Source: Parapristionchus giblindavisi
Taxonomy: Eukaryota; Nematoda; Chromadorea; Rhabditida; Diplogasteridae
DNA length: 64,000 nt
NCBI GenBank assembly: GCA_943737045.1
Contig: CALSFV010000255.1
Span: forward strand, 1 to 64,000
Reading direction: 5' to 3'
In this document: piece by piece, positions 13,998 to 25,600 of the stretch
Position numbering within the stretch: position 1 is the first letter of the stretch
Layout: each line of letters starts with the position of its first letter
The notes under the pieces: generated by a model
What the model was told of the DNA's origin: nothing
The model's input: only the letters and a program-made list of their open reading frames with translations
The model's database searches: none
Program-made: the position numbers and the translations under genes

Positions 13998-15687
13998 TTA
14001 TTGAGCTGTGAATGATCGACCCCTGCATAAGAAATAATTAATACGATAATATTAAAACTAAAAATAAAAATAAGAATAATAAATCAATAACATACGTTAT
14101 GGTCTTCTTTTCCACTTTAACTTCTGGTCTTGCCCTATTGAGTACTTTTAGGAAATCTGATGTCTTACTACGCATACGAGAATGCATATAGGCCTGAATA
14201 TGAATGAATGAATCAATCAATTAATAGAATATATGGAATGGAGAAGGGGGTGTACTGTACCTTTGAACATTTGATATGATAGTGTAGATAGTCTCGGAAT
14301 GTATGAATGAGATCAATTGTATTTGCACGCGCTTTCTTATTCGTATGACGAGGGAATAACACTGAAAGTATTCACAAATAATTGAGATAATTACCCCCTT
14401 GTGGAAACAAATCAATAAATATGAATGTATAATAGTTATTATATATTTTGGTAACGTACCAAAAGTGATATATCCAACATTATCACCAACTCTAGCATCT
14501 TTCTGATCTTTCAATTCCATTGGTGGTTCACCTAATGAATACAATACTTGTGGTGCAGTTTGAGATGCTTTCCGACCCTCTCGGAATTCCTACAACATCA
14601 TTTTAATATATGATCGAAAATATTAAATTAGCCAATCAAACCTGAAGGAAGACCTTTCCAATGACAACATCATCAGGATCTTTGAATATCGTTGAGAAGA
14701 TTACGGTAACTCTATCTGCCTTTGCTTCTACGAACCTACAAGTAGATTAACTTAAGTACAAGAGTTATCTTTACGCCATTTTGTAGACTTGAAGTAATAA
14801 GCTAATCTTTTTAATTAGTTAATTAATAAATAATAATAATAATAATACAAATATTTGAATGAGACAAACATTGTTTCATCTTCTCTATAGTGAATGATTG
14901 CTCTCTTCATTCCTTCTTGACCTGCCTCCTGAACAATATCAAGATCAATACAGACAATTTACAAACAAATAATTATTAATAACATTATGTAAGGATCAGA
15001 TAGTAAGAGAATATTTAATATAACATTTATATTAAAAGGTACAAATATAGATTTGCATTCACCTTAAAATATTTTGCAAAATAAATAAACCAACCTGGAA
15101 CTCGAAATACTTCTCGAATACGGAAGCAAAGCAGTGTCTCTTCAATGATGATACACTCATAATGATATCTTTGTAATCGTCCGGAATAGTTGTTAGATCG
15201 TATATCAATGACACTGAATATCCACTCTCTGCTGATGAACATACTGCTCCACCAAATTCACGACGAAGTAACTACAAATCAATCAATAATATATAGATTA
15301 CTGTAAATGATGAATAGAGATAAATAGCTTACATCATCAGCTCCATGTTCTTGTAGCTCACGGAAGAATTTGAGCGATATACTAACCTGCAATGATCGCA
15401 ATTATATTATAAATTCTTTACAGTAACCTCAATCTATCAAATAGAATGAGCTTACCATCAATTTGGATCGATCATTTTCTGGATTGGATACATGATAGAG
15501 AACTCCATCAAAATCAGCGAATCGAACATCTACTGCATCTGGTTTGGCTCTATAATCATACATTTAAGGACCCATACCCATAGAATGAAGGAATATGAGC
15601 GAGATCTGCTTACCCCTCCTTAGCATTGGAGAACTTCAATTCAAGAAGATCATAAAGAATTCGATTATTCTGTTCCAGAATGATCAT
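13998..15687 (-). CDS. arx-4: Arp2/3 complex subunit 2 (p34-Arc, ARPC2)
   Basis: Ten exons: 15614-15687, 15456-15549, 15333-15386, 15096-15272, about 14870-14930, 14640-14738, 14459-14590, 14259-14360, 14096-14193 and a last short one ending at TAA at 13998. The protein follows the ARPC2 family throughout. The N-terminus [10 protein letters not shown] is followed by [72 protein letters not shown] and the C-terminal [22 protein letters not shown]2 pairs with ARPC4 to form the structural core of the Arp2/3 complex, which nucleates branched actin filaments, and it contacts the mother filament. The ATG lies two bases after a TTTGTAG acceptor-like sequence, suggesting trans-splicing. Length is near the family norm of about 300 residues. 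Confidence 0.95.
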
Positions 15688-16301
15688 ATCTACAAACTAA
15701 TCCATCATATATGGAACAATCATTTATAATGAGATATTAACGACGGAGATTAAACCGATGATTGGATATATACGAAGTAAAGGAATGATAGAGATTGAAA
15801 TGACTTCATTTATTCTTATTAGTCTTAGCGAGAATGGATAAATGAATCATGCCTACGAGGCAATATATGTATGTATTACAAAAGGGGAGTTGATAGAGAT
15901 ATACAAGAGTGAGGGGATGGGATAATGGAGTACTACCCAAGAGGATGCTGTAGAGATAGATCGATAGATACAATCAATCAATCAATCAATCAATATGGGG
16001 GAGAAATAATCAATCTGAACGTGCATATACTACAGTGTTTCCATTGAGGTAATGATCAAACGACAGTTAAATGAAGGAAGAGACAAACACGAATCATCTA
16101 TTGATTAATCAATCGATAATAGATGATGAATGGAATGGGAACGAGGTTCAATGAGCAAATGAAGGAAGAATAATGAATGAGGAATTAGAATCAATCAATT
16201 GAAGATATAGCGTAAAGACAATTTGTAAAGATACAGAAAATGATGAGATGGAATAATGAGATCGATATGGAATCAATATTATGAATGAATGAATGAATAG
16301 T
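15688..16301. other. Intergenic region between ced-9 and arx-4
   Basis: About 610 bp of AT-rich sequence with runs of ATCA/ATGA repeats. No gene was seen. It should hold the ced-9 3' UTR and the trans-splice region of the ARPC2 gene. Confidence 0.5.
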
Positions 16302-17688
16302 TTATCGACTCATCATAACATGTCTCACAGTAGCATATACACCTAGAGCTGCACTTGCTCCAGCCAATACAAGAAGTGAATTACGACGATTGATTACATT
16401 GAGAACTGATGGAGGTGAAGGAGAAGGAAGAGAAGCTTTTGACTGTTTATGGGCTGCATGACGAGCACTCAATACACGATACATATTCATGAATGATCCC
16501 TAAAGAAATACAAATATATTTGTAAATAAGTATACTCTGTTTCTAATGAAATAAATAGAATAAGAGTATACAAGGATACAATATAACTATGAAACCTCCA
16601 TTGGCTCTTATCGACACACACATGCATCAGTGACTCATCTACCCTATGAGTCATCAACCCCCCCCCCCTCCCTCTCTATCTCTAATACTCTCAATCATTC
16701 CATAATATATATAAATACAGAGATATAATAAATGAACTAACCCAACTCCTTCCTCCTTGTGCCCATGTATCTCTGATTCGTCTATCAATGAATTTGCTCA
16801 TATACAATGCAAGTAATCCAATGTCTCTTCGTTCATTCTTCTTAGCCTTCTCCAGACACATTGAACCAACGAAAGTGACAAGAGCAACCTTAACAACTAC
16901 TCTTTAGTATCTTCCACTAAATAATAAATAAATAATAAAAAAGTAACTAAAATAAACAAACCATTCTTCCGAATGTCATCTCGTCAGGAATCTCATCGTC
17001 CTTTCGACCAAATTGATCTACCACCTTAAATGGAACCACCGTAGTTATTCAATCAACAAATAAGTAATCAATAAATGATCAATAAGTTCATTAAATTGTA
17101 ATTGATGGTTGTAACTAATGAATAGGTATACCTCAACAAATCGAGCAAATGTCAATGTATCATTTCCAAGTTCTTCACCAATTTCTCTCAATTCTTGACT
17201 ATTCTTCTCTTCGAATATTTCACACATTGCTCTGAAACAATTACAATTCAATCATCAATTATATCCAATAATAATGATAGATAAATATAAAATAAATAAA
17301 TAAATAAATACCTCATAGCATGATGTTCCTCATCTGCATCTTCTGGAATACCAGGAGATTCGTACCTTAAAATAAACAATATATAAACAATATAATATAC
17401 TCCATGTAAATACTTTTGAGATGATAAAAGCACAAATTATAGTGAAAGAAAGAAAAGGAGAAACTAAGAAATGGGTTATGTTAGAAACTTATTTAAGAAA
17501 AAAAGGCATAATAAATCTAAAACGTATGATCATACCATTCCAATCCATCCTTAGCTAATCTCCATACAATATAATCTGTGATGAATCCCTCTATAGCTAA
17601 TGAAGGATTCTATAATATAACACAATCAAATGAGCATATTATTGATTAATATTAATACCTCCCAATCGAATTCATATTCATCTCCCAT
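16302..17688 (-). CDS. ced-9: Bcl-2 family apoptosis inhibitor CED-9
   Basis: Seven exons join in phase: 17659-17688, 17536-17609, 17312-17365, 17132-17231, 16962-17024, 16742-16888 and 16302-16499, giving 221 residues (C. elegans CED-9 is 280). Order of parts: an N-terminal helix ITDYIVWRL, a linker with ESPGIPEDADEE, a helix with REIGEELGNDTLTFARFVEV in the BH3/BH1 area, the BH1-type core MTFGRMVALVTFVGSMC, helix FIDRRIRDTWAQGGRSW (BH2), and a hydrophobic C-terminal anchor LLVLAGASAALGVYA ending in basic residues. CED-9 sits on the outer mitochondrial membrane, binds CED-4 and is displaced by EGL-1. The gene lies 421 bp downstream of SDHC on the same strand, matching the cyt-1/ced-9 operon of C. 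elegans. The shorter length comes mainly from the N-terminus. The start is the first in-frame ATG. Confidence 0.92.
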
Positions 17689-18109
17689 TCTATCTTCCTT
17701 CTGATCCCTTCTGTATTCGTCTTTGCCTTCCTTCCGACCGTCGATGTCTCCTATTTTTTTGTTTTATTTTTATTTTTTTATATCTTGTGCAATCTCAATC
17801 ATGGTAACAAAACACGGAAATCGCGATCGAACGAACGAATAAACGATGAATGAATTGAAACACAATGAGGATAGATCAAGAAGAGGAAGATGATTGAATA
17901 GAAATGAGAATGAAGAAACGGATCGATTACGCATGGAAGGATGAAGGGATGAATGAGACAACCGGGATATAGGACATATTCTCATTCATAGTATACTCTT
18001 ATGCACAACTAATAATCTATTACTACTCTACGAATGAGAATGGAGGGATCTTCTGAGTACGCATCTACAATAGTCATCTGTCTACAAAGAGTGCATAGAA
18101 GGAAAGAAT
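17689..18109. other. SDHC/ced-9 intercistronic region
   Basis: 421 bp separate the SDHC stop from the ced-9 ATG. The sense strand just upstream of ced-9 reads A/T-rich and then AATAG before about 65 bases of leader. That is a weak acceptor, so the exact trans-splice point is unclear. The open frame at 17770-17985 has no support as a gene. Confidence 0.5.
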
Positions 18110-19180
18110 CTAAGCAGCAATCTTCTTCTTGTCTCCATTGCCGGCACATGAACGTGCAACAATAAGAGTAGCAAGAAGAACAGAGAATCCAATGACGAAG
18201 TAGGCTCCCTTATAAACTGAAGGGAGGTCTGTTCCCTGCAAATATAACCAACATGACATTAATCAATCAATATATTTCAAATAGTAGAATATACTGCCTT
18301 TAAAAACTGCCACCGAGCCAAAAACCGAAATCGCCTTATGCGACGGAAATCCATCTATCCCTCTTCTGTTTTATACATATCACCTCTTATCATTATATTC
18401 GATGGAATAAATAAATAAATAAATAAATAATACCTTAGCCAGATCGAATCCGAGGAATCTGATTCCATTGACGGTATGGAAGATGATAGGGAATGCAATC
18501 ACCCATTTGAAGATAGCAGTAATTGCGCAAGGAAGGTTCAATCTTTAAAAATTATATTTTAATCATAGAGATATCATATTTAATTTATCATCGTAGTAAA
18601 TAGATAACAATAATTTTAATTTTTAAAATCACTAGATTTTAAATGAAGAAAAATAATGGAAATATACGTACCCTCTGACAAACTCGATGAAAGTAGTGAA
18701 GTCAAGGGGAAGAACAGCGAATCCAACTCCTCCAACGAGAAGAGCACCACCCATTACACATCCAGAAATACGATGAAGACCAGAGACATACCTATTATAA
18801 ATTAGTTATAAATAAAAATAAATAATAAATAAATAATGAACTTAAAAAGAATAAATAATGTTGCGAATTCAAAGAAAATAAATGGATACCAAGTCCATTG
18901 AGGGGCATAGATCTGAAGATGGGGAGAGATGGGGCGACCGAGAGACTTCTGCTTCATAAGATATTCCCAACCGATTTTCTAAAACAATTAAAGCATTAAA
19001 TTTGAAGCAAAAAAACAACAATAACAAGCAAAATGCTTGCAAATTGTGAAAATGCAAATAAATATAAACCTGAATGGGAGTCTTGATCTCTTCAGATCTA
19101 CGAACGGAGGTAGAGATGGAACGGCTCACGATCTGACGTGAGGCAAGTCTCGAAGCTCCAGTCATCAGAAGCATTACCAT
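18110..19180 (-). CDS. mev-1: Succinate dehydrogenase cytochrome b560 subunit (SDHC)
   Basis: Five exons join in phase: 19070-19180, 18890-18978, 18672-18791, 18434-18542 and 18110-18235, giving 184 residues, about the length of C. elegans MEV-1. An Arg/Ser-rich N-terminus (ASRLASRQIVSRSISTSVRR) is a mitochondrial targeting peptide. Then come RPISPHLQIYAPQWTW, the quinone-pocket segment LHRISGCVMGG, a first membrane helix, a second helix and the heme-ligand motif HTVNGIRFLGFDLAK, and a third membrane helix near the C-terminus. SDHC anchors complex II in the inner mitochondrial membrane and helps bind ubiquinone and heme b. It is the upstream partner of ced-9. An acceptor-like TTTTGAAG lies seven bases before the ATG. 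The last intron carries one copy of a roughly 110-bp repeat that also occurs in the PDE gene. Confidence 0.96.
18299..18409 (-). repeat. Intronic repeat, copy 1 (in SDHC)
   Basis: About 110 bp in the last SDHC intron closely match 23465-23573 in an intron of the PDE gene, in the same orientation relative to the host genes. The shared core includes ACTGCCACCGAGCC, CTTATGCGACGGAAATCC and ATACATATCACC. Sequence outside the block is unrelated apart from a following (AAAT)n run in both copies. Confidence 0.85.
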
Positions 19181-19693
19181 CTCGAATCTTCAAAACAATA
19201 AACTAGTTCAAGCAAGAAAAGACTTGGGAAAACATGAAAGTAGGAGGCATTTCACATGAATCAATAATCAAAGGTAGTAGATCAGTGAAATCAATTAATC
19301 CATAGATACCATACACGAGAAAACAACAAAATAAAGATGTAAAGAAGAAAACCTTGAAACGCACGTTTGTTCGCCCCATCCTCATTCTCACAATTACTGT
19401 AGTTACACCACCTAATTTTAGTATAATGCTCCCACCGTACTTACACCACCAAACTTGTGATTTCTACACAAAAGATATTTAAAAAAATATATTTAAATAA
19501 TATTTAAAGATATTATGATAAATATTGCAAGATATTAAACAAGTATGGAACACGAGCAAGTCGAATAGTATTATTAACAAATGCGCCCGTCAGAATTTCT
19601 TTCTTTGTTCTTGATATGAATGAATCAGCATAAAACATAATTAGATGGACCCTTTCTCATTCCCTCGATACATTTATTCGTATCTATTCCATC
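19181..19693. promoter_or_regulatory. Divergent promoter region between SDHC and RPN6
   Basis: 513 bp separate the start codons of the two divergent genes. The 19203-19391 part contains an open frame on the minus strand that does not join in phase with SDHC, so at most it is 5' UTR. No defined promoter element was recognised. Confidence 0.4.
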
Positions 19694-21740
19694 ATGAGTG
19701 GCGGTCCTGTTGAGAAAAAGTTGAAGATTCAGGTTCGAATAGATAAATATATCTTATAGATAGAATAGATAATATTATAGAAACGTGGTTCTGCTGAGAG
19801 AGTTGATGATGATGATGGAGAAGATGAAGATGCATTGGTTGTTATCAAAAACGAATGTATGATTAGTAATCAATAATTATTGATTGATTTATTGATTTAG
19901 TCAGCAAAGATTGGTCAAAGGCTAAGGATGATGATCTGAAAGAAATGGAAGAATCTGTATTAGAATGTGCTGCTGATCTTGCTAAAGAGAAGAGAACTGG
20001 AGGTATGATACAATATTATCGATTGATTTGATTAATCTACCCTTCAGATCTTCTGTGGACTCTTGTTGCTTGTCGTGGAGTTCTACAGTATCTTGGAAAG
20101 GCTAAGGTATACTGTAACTATAAATCGAAAGATCTAATTTATTCTATTTGTAGGCTAGTCGGATGCTTAGAACGATTCTTGATTATTGTCTACAGACGGA
20201 CGAAATGAAAGATAGAAAAGTAATCAATATTAATCGATACAAACTATGATACAGTATCTCTTATAGATTGCTCTATGCACTGAATGTATTGAATGGGCTA
20301 CTGAACAGAATAGAACTTTCCTTCGTAGATCTCTCCAGGTATACGGTAGATATCAATCAATAATCACAATTTCTATTTGTCTAGGCTCGTCTCATTCGTC
20401 TCCACAATGAGAATGGTTCAAATACTATAGCTCTTGAATTGAGTACGGTAGCAATATCGATTATATTTAGATTATTGATTGATTATCAGGTGGTAAATTG
20501 ATCACTGAACTAAAGAAGATGGAAGATCGTGATCTTCTCCTTGAAGTTGTTCTTGAAGAATCAAAAGCTGCATTTGCATTGAATAATCCAGCTAAAGCTC
20601 GTACTTCTCTTGTTCTGGCTAAGACTGTTTCTAACTCTGCTTTTGTCACTCCTCAACTTCAGGTTATCGATTTATTCATTCCTTGATTACCGATTGAGTA
20701 ATTCCTTATTATCGATTAATTATAGGCAGCAATGGACCTTCAATCGGGCATTCTGAGTGCTGAAGACAATGATTTCCGTACAGGATATTCGTATTTCTAT
20801 GAGGCATTTGAGAACTATGAACCATTGGGATCATCAACTATAAATGATTGTATTCGTACACTCAAATACATGTGTCTAGCCAAGGTTGAGATTATCTATC
20901 TATGCATATTGAATATCTGTATTATAGATAGTATTGGATGAACCTGAACAGATCAAACTTCTTTTGACTGGAAAGAGAAAGTATGATTCATCTCATCTTG
21001 AAGCAATGAAAGCATTGGGAAAGGCTTTTGAGAAGAGAAGTCTTGCACTGTATCATGAGGTATACTGTAGATCTATTGATTAGTTACTGTACTCTAACCG
21101 TAATCTAGTGTAGCCTAATCATGGGGCATACTGTAGCTCTATTGATTAGTTACTGCTGTTTAATCTTGAGGTATACTGTAGATTTAGTGATTAGTTACAA
21201 TAGTCTAACCATAAAGTATACTTTTGATCTATTGATTAGTTACTGTAGTCTAATCAGGTATACTGTATATATTTATGTAATGTTTAGGCTAATGCTAAAT
21301 ACGAGCAAGAGCTTCGTAATGATGTCGTTATCTCTCGTCACGCATCACGTCTCTACGATAAACTTCTTGAGAAGGTAGTGTCCCATTTACTACGGTGTGT
21401 CTCACAATCGCTCTTTCAGGAAGTAATTCGTGTGGTTGAGCCATATGATGTAGTAGATCTTGATCATATCGTGTCTAAGATTGGTCTTCCAATGGAAAAG
21501 ATAGAAAGATCAATATCAGCTCTTATTCTTGATAGTCGTATTCATGGAGTTCTCGATCAATCAACTCATACTCTTACTGTATATCGACCTGCTCCATCTG
21601 ATACTGCTTATAAGAAGGCTGTCAATCTTATTCATGTATTGGAAAGGGTACGGTAGTCTCACACTATCGATTGATTCATACTGTAGTCATTGTAGATTGT
21701 GGATACTCAATACTCTAATGGATACGCCCGTGTTCAATAA
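19694..21740 (+). CDS. rpn-6: 26S proteasome lid subunit RPN6 (PSMD11)
   Basis: About 11-12 exons from ATG 19694 to TAA 21740. Exons join cleanly through an acidic N-terminus ([13 protein letters not shown]), [63 protein letters not shown]-type TPR helices ([32 protein letters not shown]), [12 protein letters not shown], and a C-terminal PCI module with [31 protein letters not shown] and [11 protein letters not shown]. These match the order and key phrases of PSMD11/Rpn6 (RVIEPF...IEHIS, ILDKKFHGILDQ). RPN6 clamps the lid to the 20S core and base. C. elegans rpn-6.1 links proteasome activity to longevity. An intron at 21062-21287 contains a roughly 45-bp tandem repeat. The gene is divergent from SDHC. 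Confidence 0.9.
21061..21262. repeat. Roughly 45-bp tandem repeat in an RPN6 intron
   Basis: Units start with a GTATACTGTAG-like sequence at 21060, 21126, 21171, 21216 and 21258. Each is followed by CTATTGATTAGTTAC and a TCTAATC-like end. The last three spacings are 45, 45 and 42 bp, and the copies are diverged. Confidence 0.8.
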
Positions 21741-22631
21741 TGAGACTAATCGATAAATGAATGATACTGTGTACTGATTGATATTGATTGATGGATGGGA
21801 GTAAATAAAATAATTGTAAATATGTCAATGAACACATAATTAGACATGATTTAATCTTTGATTGAGAACGTGTTTATCCTTTTTGATAAAGGAATATATT
21901 ATATAGATATCAATTGCGTCCATTGGAATGAACACTTTGTTTAGCCAATCAATACAATATATAATGAATACTGTATTTCAATTGTCACTTAGACAATGTG
22001 GAAAGGGGGAAGATAAAGCATGTATGAGTGCCTATATGAATAGATGAATGGATGGATGGATGGACTACTATGTAATCTGTAAGGGAAGGGAAGGGGAAGG
22101 GGATGAAGGGAAGAAGGCAGTGAAGATATGAATGATATCAATGAGCTGTGTGTAGTATAAGGAAGATGTATACAAATGGAATGAATGAATGAATGAATGA
22201 ATGAATGAATGAATGAATGAATGAATGAATGGAAGGAGGGAGTGGAGATGAATGAATGATACACACAGACACGTATATATGACACTGAATGATGTAAGAA
22301 GACAAGGGATGAATGGATCAAAACAATGAATATATCATACCCGATTATGATATGATATCATCATGGATCAATAAATGAATCAATACAGATAATCATTACA
22401 ACTCTACAATTACTAATGACTAATCAATGAATGAATGGAGCAAAAGAGATCAATTGCAGGGAGATCAAATACAGTAATCCCGATACAAGAGTTTTCCAGT
22501 CAAGACCCGATACTCTTTCGAATGAATGATAATAATCGAGATAGTCGAGGTCGATGATTAGATGAAGATGAAGATTGTCCATTATGATCAATCATATCTT
22601 CATTATCTATTGAACTCCCTGCTGTATCCCG
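21741..22631. other. Convergent intergenic region with (AATG)n
   Basis: This holds the 3' ends of RPN6 and the PDE gene. A (GAAT)n tetranucleotide run lies at about 22178-22231, with GGATGGAT repeats near 22050. Open frames here are repeat artefacts. Confidence 0.6.
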
Positions 22632-25600
22632 TCATAATCCATCCAATTTAGATAATGATAATGGCTTCCAATCCTATAATCATACTATTACATTCATATA
22701 CCCATAATATCTTCATATTGATCATCATCTTTTCATTATCATGAGATCAAAACACAAATAAGCACATTATTGTTAGCATCTTCAATTGAGCTCGATACTT
22801 TATGTGAGAGCACAATCCAAATATTTCTTATCAGGGATAGATGAACTTATTTTAATTCAATCAATACAATCAATTCATAATACTGACCAATGATAGAAGA
22901 GCCTTTTCCGTATCACTTTTAGCATTTGTTTCCTTAGCTCGATTCATCACTCGATCTTCTAATTCTTGACTGTGAAGGAAACTGAAACCATACAATATAG
23001 ATATATTTATACAAACTATCATATTAAACGTCACAATCTTCCTACTTATAATAGAATACAGTCACAGTTTCACATCATTACATTACTATTAATCTAAAGA
23101 TAACGATATCATCTCTACTGAAGCTATATATTTATCGAATAATAATAATGATGATGATAAAGTATAAACTAACTCTAATCCATTAATAGTAACTCCTTGT
23201 TCTTTGAAGATATCCTCAAGGAATGACCAACATCGTCGATTATTGAGAAGAGATTGGAATGATGGAAGAGACTCGGGTACTGCTGATGATAACATACTGA
23301 AAGGATATTATATATATATGAGACAAAGAATACGATCGAGATAACAATCTATTCCATCTAATCATATCGTGTGAGATACACAAATGTACCAAGTGACATT
23401 GATCACAATCCCCTCTAATCATCTTCATTCAATATTGACTATGGTCATAAAGAGTAATAATATTTTTTAAAACTGCCACCGAGCCAAAACCGAAATCGCA
23501 TTATGCGACGGAAATCCATCTATCCCTCTTCTGATCCTATACATATCACCTTTTATTATTATATTTGATGGAAAAATAAATAAATAAATATAATAAACTA
23601 ACTCGAATACGGGCAGAGCAACAGTATCAATGAAATCAATTTGTACTCTAGGTACACATGCTCTATCTCGATCCATCATCTCAACTGGAGATCCTCCCAT
23701 TTGTTTCTCAAGATCTCCTTGAGAGAAAAACTCCGTGTAGATACTCTCCTGTAATCAGTCATTCATTCATTCATTCATTCAATCAATCGCTTATCCATCT
23801 CCCCTCTATCCCCCCTGTCAGTAATATTTTTATGAGTATATATTTGAGGGAATAAAGAAATAAAATGAATTATATCACATAGTTCAGCTACTATATCATT
23901 ACATCTAACATCATAGATCAAGTTGAATGGTCTGATATTATAGCATAATCTATAGAGTAAACAGAACTATCATGAGTTGATAGATAAGAAATAAAAAAGA
24001 AAGATAATAAAGATAAGAATGGAAAAACAAATAACAAGATGAAATAATAAACTAACAGCAATTCCTTTTGAGTTCTTGAAGTGTTTAGTCTGATCAGAAA
24101 GATCAGATGCAGTCATGAGAAGACAGGTCAAGAGATAATGATGACGAGTCACACAACGATCTACTCCATCTGCAATTACAATATATAAGATATATCATGG
24201 TCATCTCTATGACTAGTATACAAGGGTCAAAGGTTCATTCATTTAATGTTAAACTGTGAATGAGCTCGACTATGATTCTACTCCAGGGCTGTGCATTTTT
24301 CGTTTTTCGATTTTTCGAATTTTTCGATTTTTCGACTTTTTTCGAACAATTTTTTCGACGAAAAATTTTTCGACTTTTTTTCGAAAAATCGAAAAAAAGA
24401 GAACTGAAAATAGCACTTAAAATTGAATATTTTATCAATTCGGTATTATTTGAAAGTTCTGTAGTTGTATTCCAGGTAACGTTTGTAATAATTTAATCAT
24501 TTTCTTGCAACTGTAATTGTATTAATATGTGTATTATCAAATTCTGTTATAGATTGGTTGTCTAACTGAACTACCATAGAATAATCCAAACTCTCTCAAA
24601 AAGACACTTTGGATAGTATTCTTTAGCTTGATATAGTAACTGGGACTCGTGCAAGCCAAGCAAGTCGCGAGAAATTAAAAGAAATTACATTTAGAAATTC
24701 TTATACAACATTTTTCGATTTTTTCGAAATTTTTCGATTTTTTCGACTTTTATTTCCGAAAAATTTCGTTTTTCGAATTTTTTTCGAAATTTTTTTTTCG
24801 CACAGCCCTGTTCTACTCCCAATTTACTACACAAAGAAGAATAGAAACGTAATCAAGTAATGATATAAATGAACGAATCAACTAACCAATAATCATCTTT
24901 CTCATTTCTCCAACTTTAACCATATGCTGCGCGATATCCGTTGCCAGGATTATATCCCTGATAAAGATCAAAGGTCAATCACTGATAGATAGATAGAGAT
25001 AGAGTACATACTTAACATGTTCAATAACAGCTTTGTGTTGTCTTTCAGTAAGATTGGATAGAATATCACATTCAGGTTGGGAGAGAATATTAAGAGTTTG
25101 TTGGAAATGATGTCGTTCCAATACTGATCCCTCTGATGAATACAATTGAGCTAATGGAGTACGCTGAACACATCAAAGATCAAAGATCAACTTATTGATT
25201 GAGAGATAGACTTACAGCTTGTTTCTGGAATGAATTAGTAGTTCCTCGATGATCAATATCATGACACAGACAAGCAATCACAAGTGAGAGTCTCTCGAGT
25301 TCATCCAATTCTGCCCTCACTGCTGGAGTACGAAGGAGAAGGAACGAGAAATGGGCTACGGCAAAGGCATGAGACCTGAGAAGAGAAGATCATGATGGAT
25401 AGTAATATACGATGAGGAAGATAGAGAGAAAGAGATACTGTATATATATAATTAGGGTAGATATATAGAGGTGATCAATATATGGTCTATGGGATAACAA
25501 AGAATAGACAGACAAAATATACTAACCAATTATGATATGGTACATTTCGATATCCCTGTGCTACTCTCAATACAAAGGCTGCTAACTGCTTCCGTTGAAT

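Noticed and set aside
19203..19391. Short minus-strand frame upstream of SDHC as a coding exon
   Set aside because: Its junction with the SDHC exon leads into another reading frame. It can only be 5' UTR.
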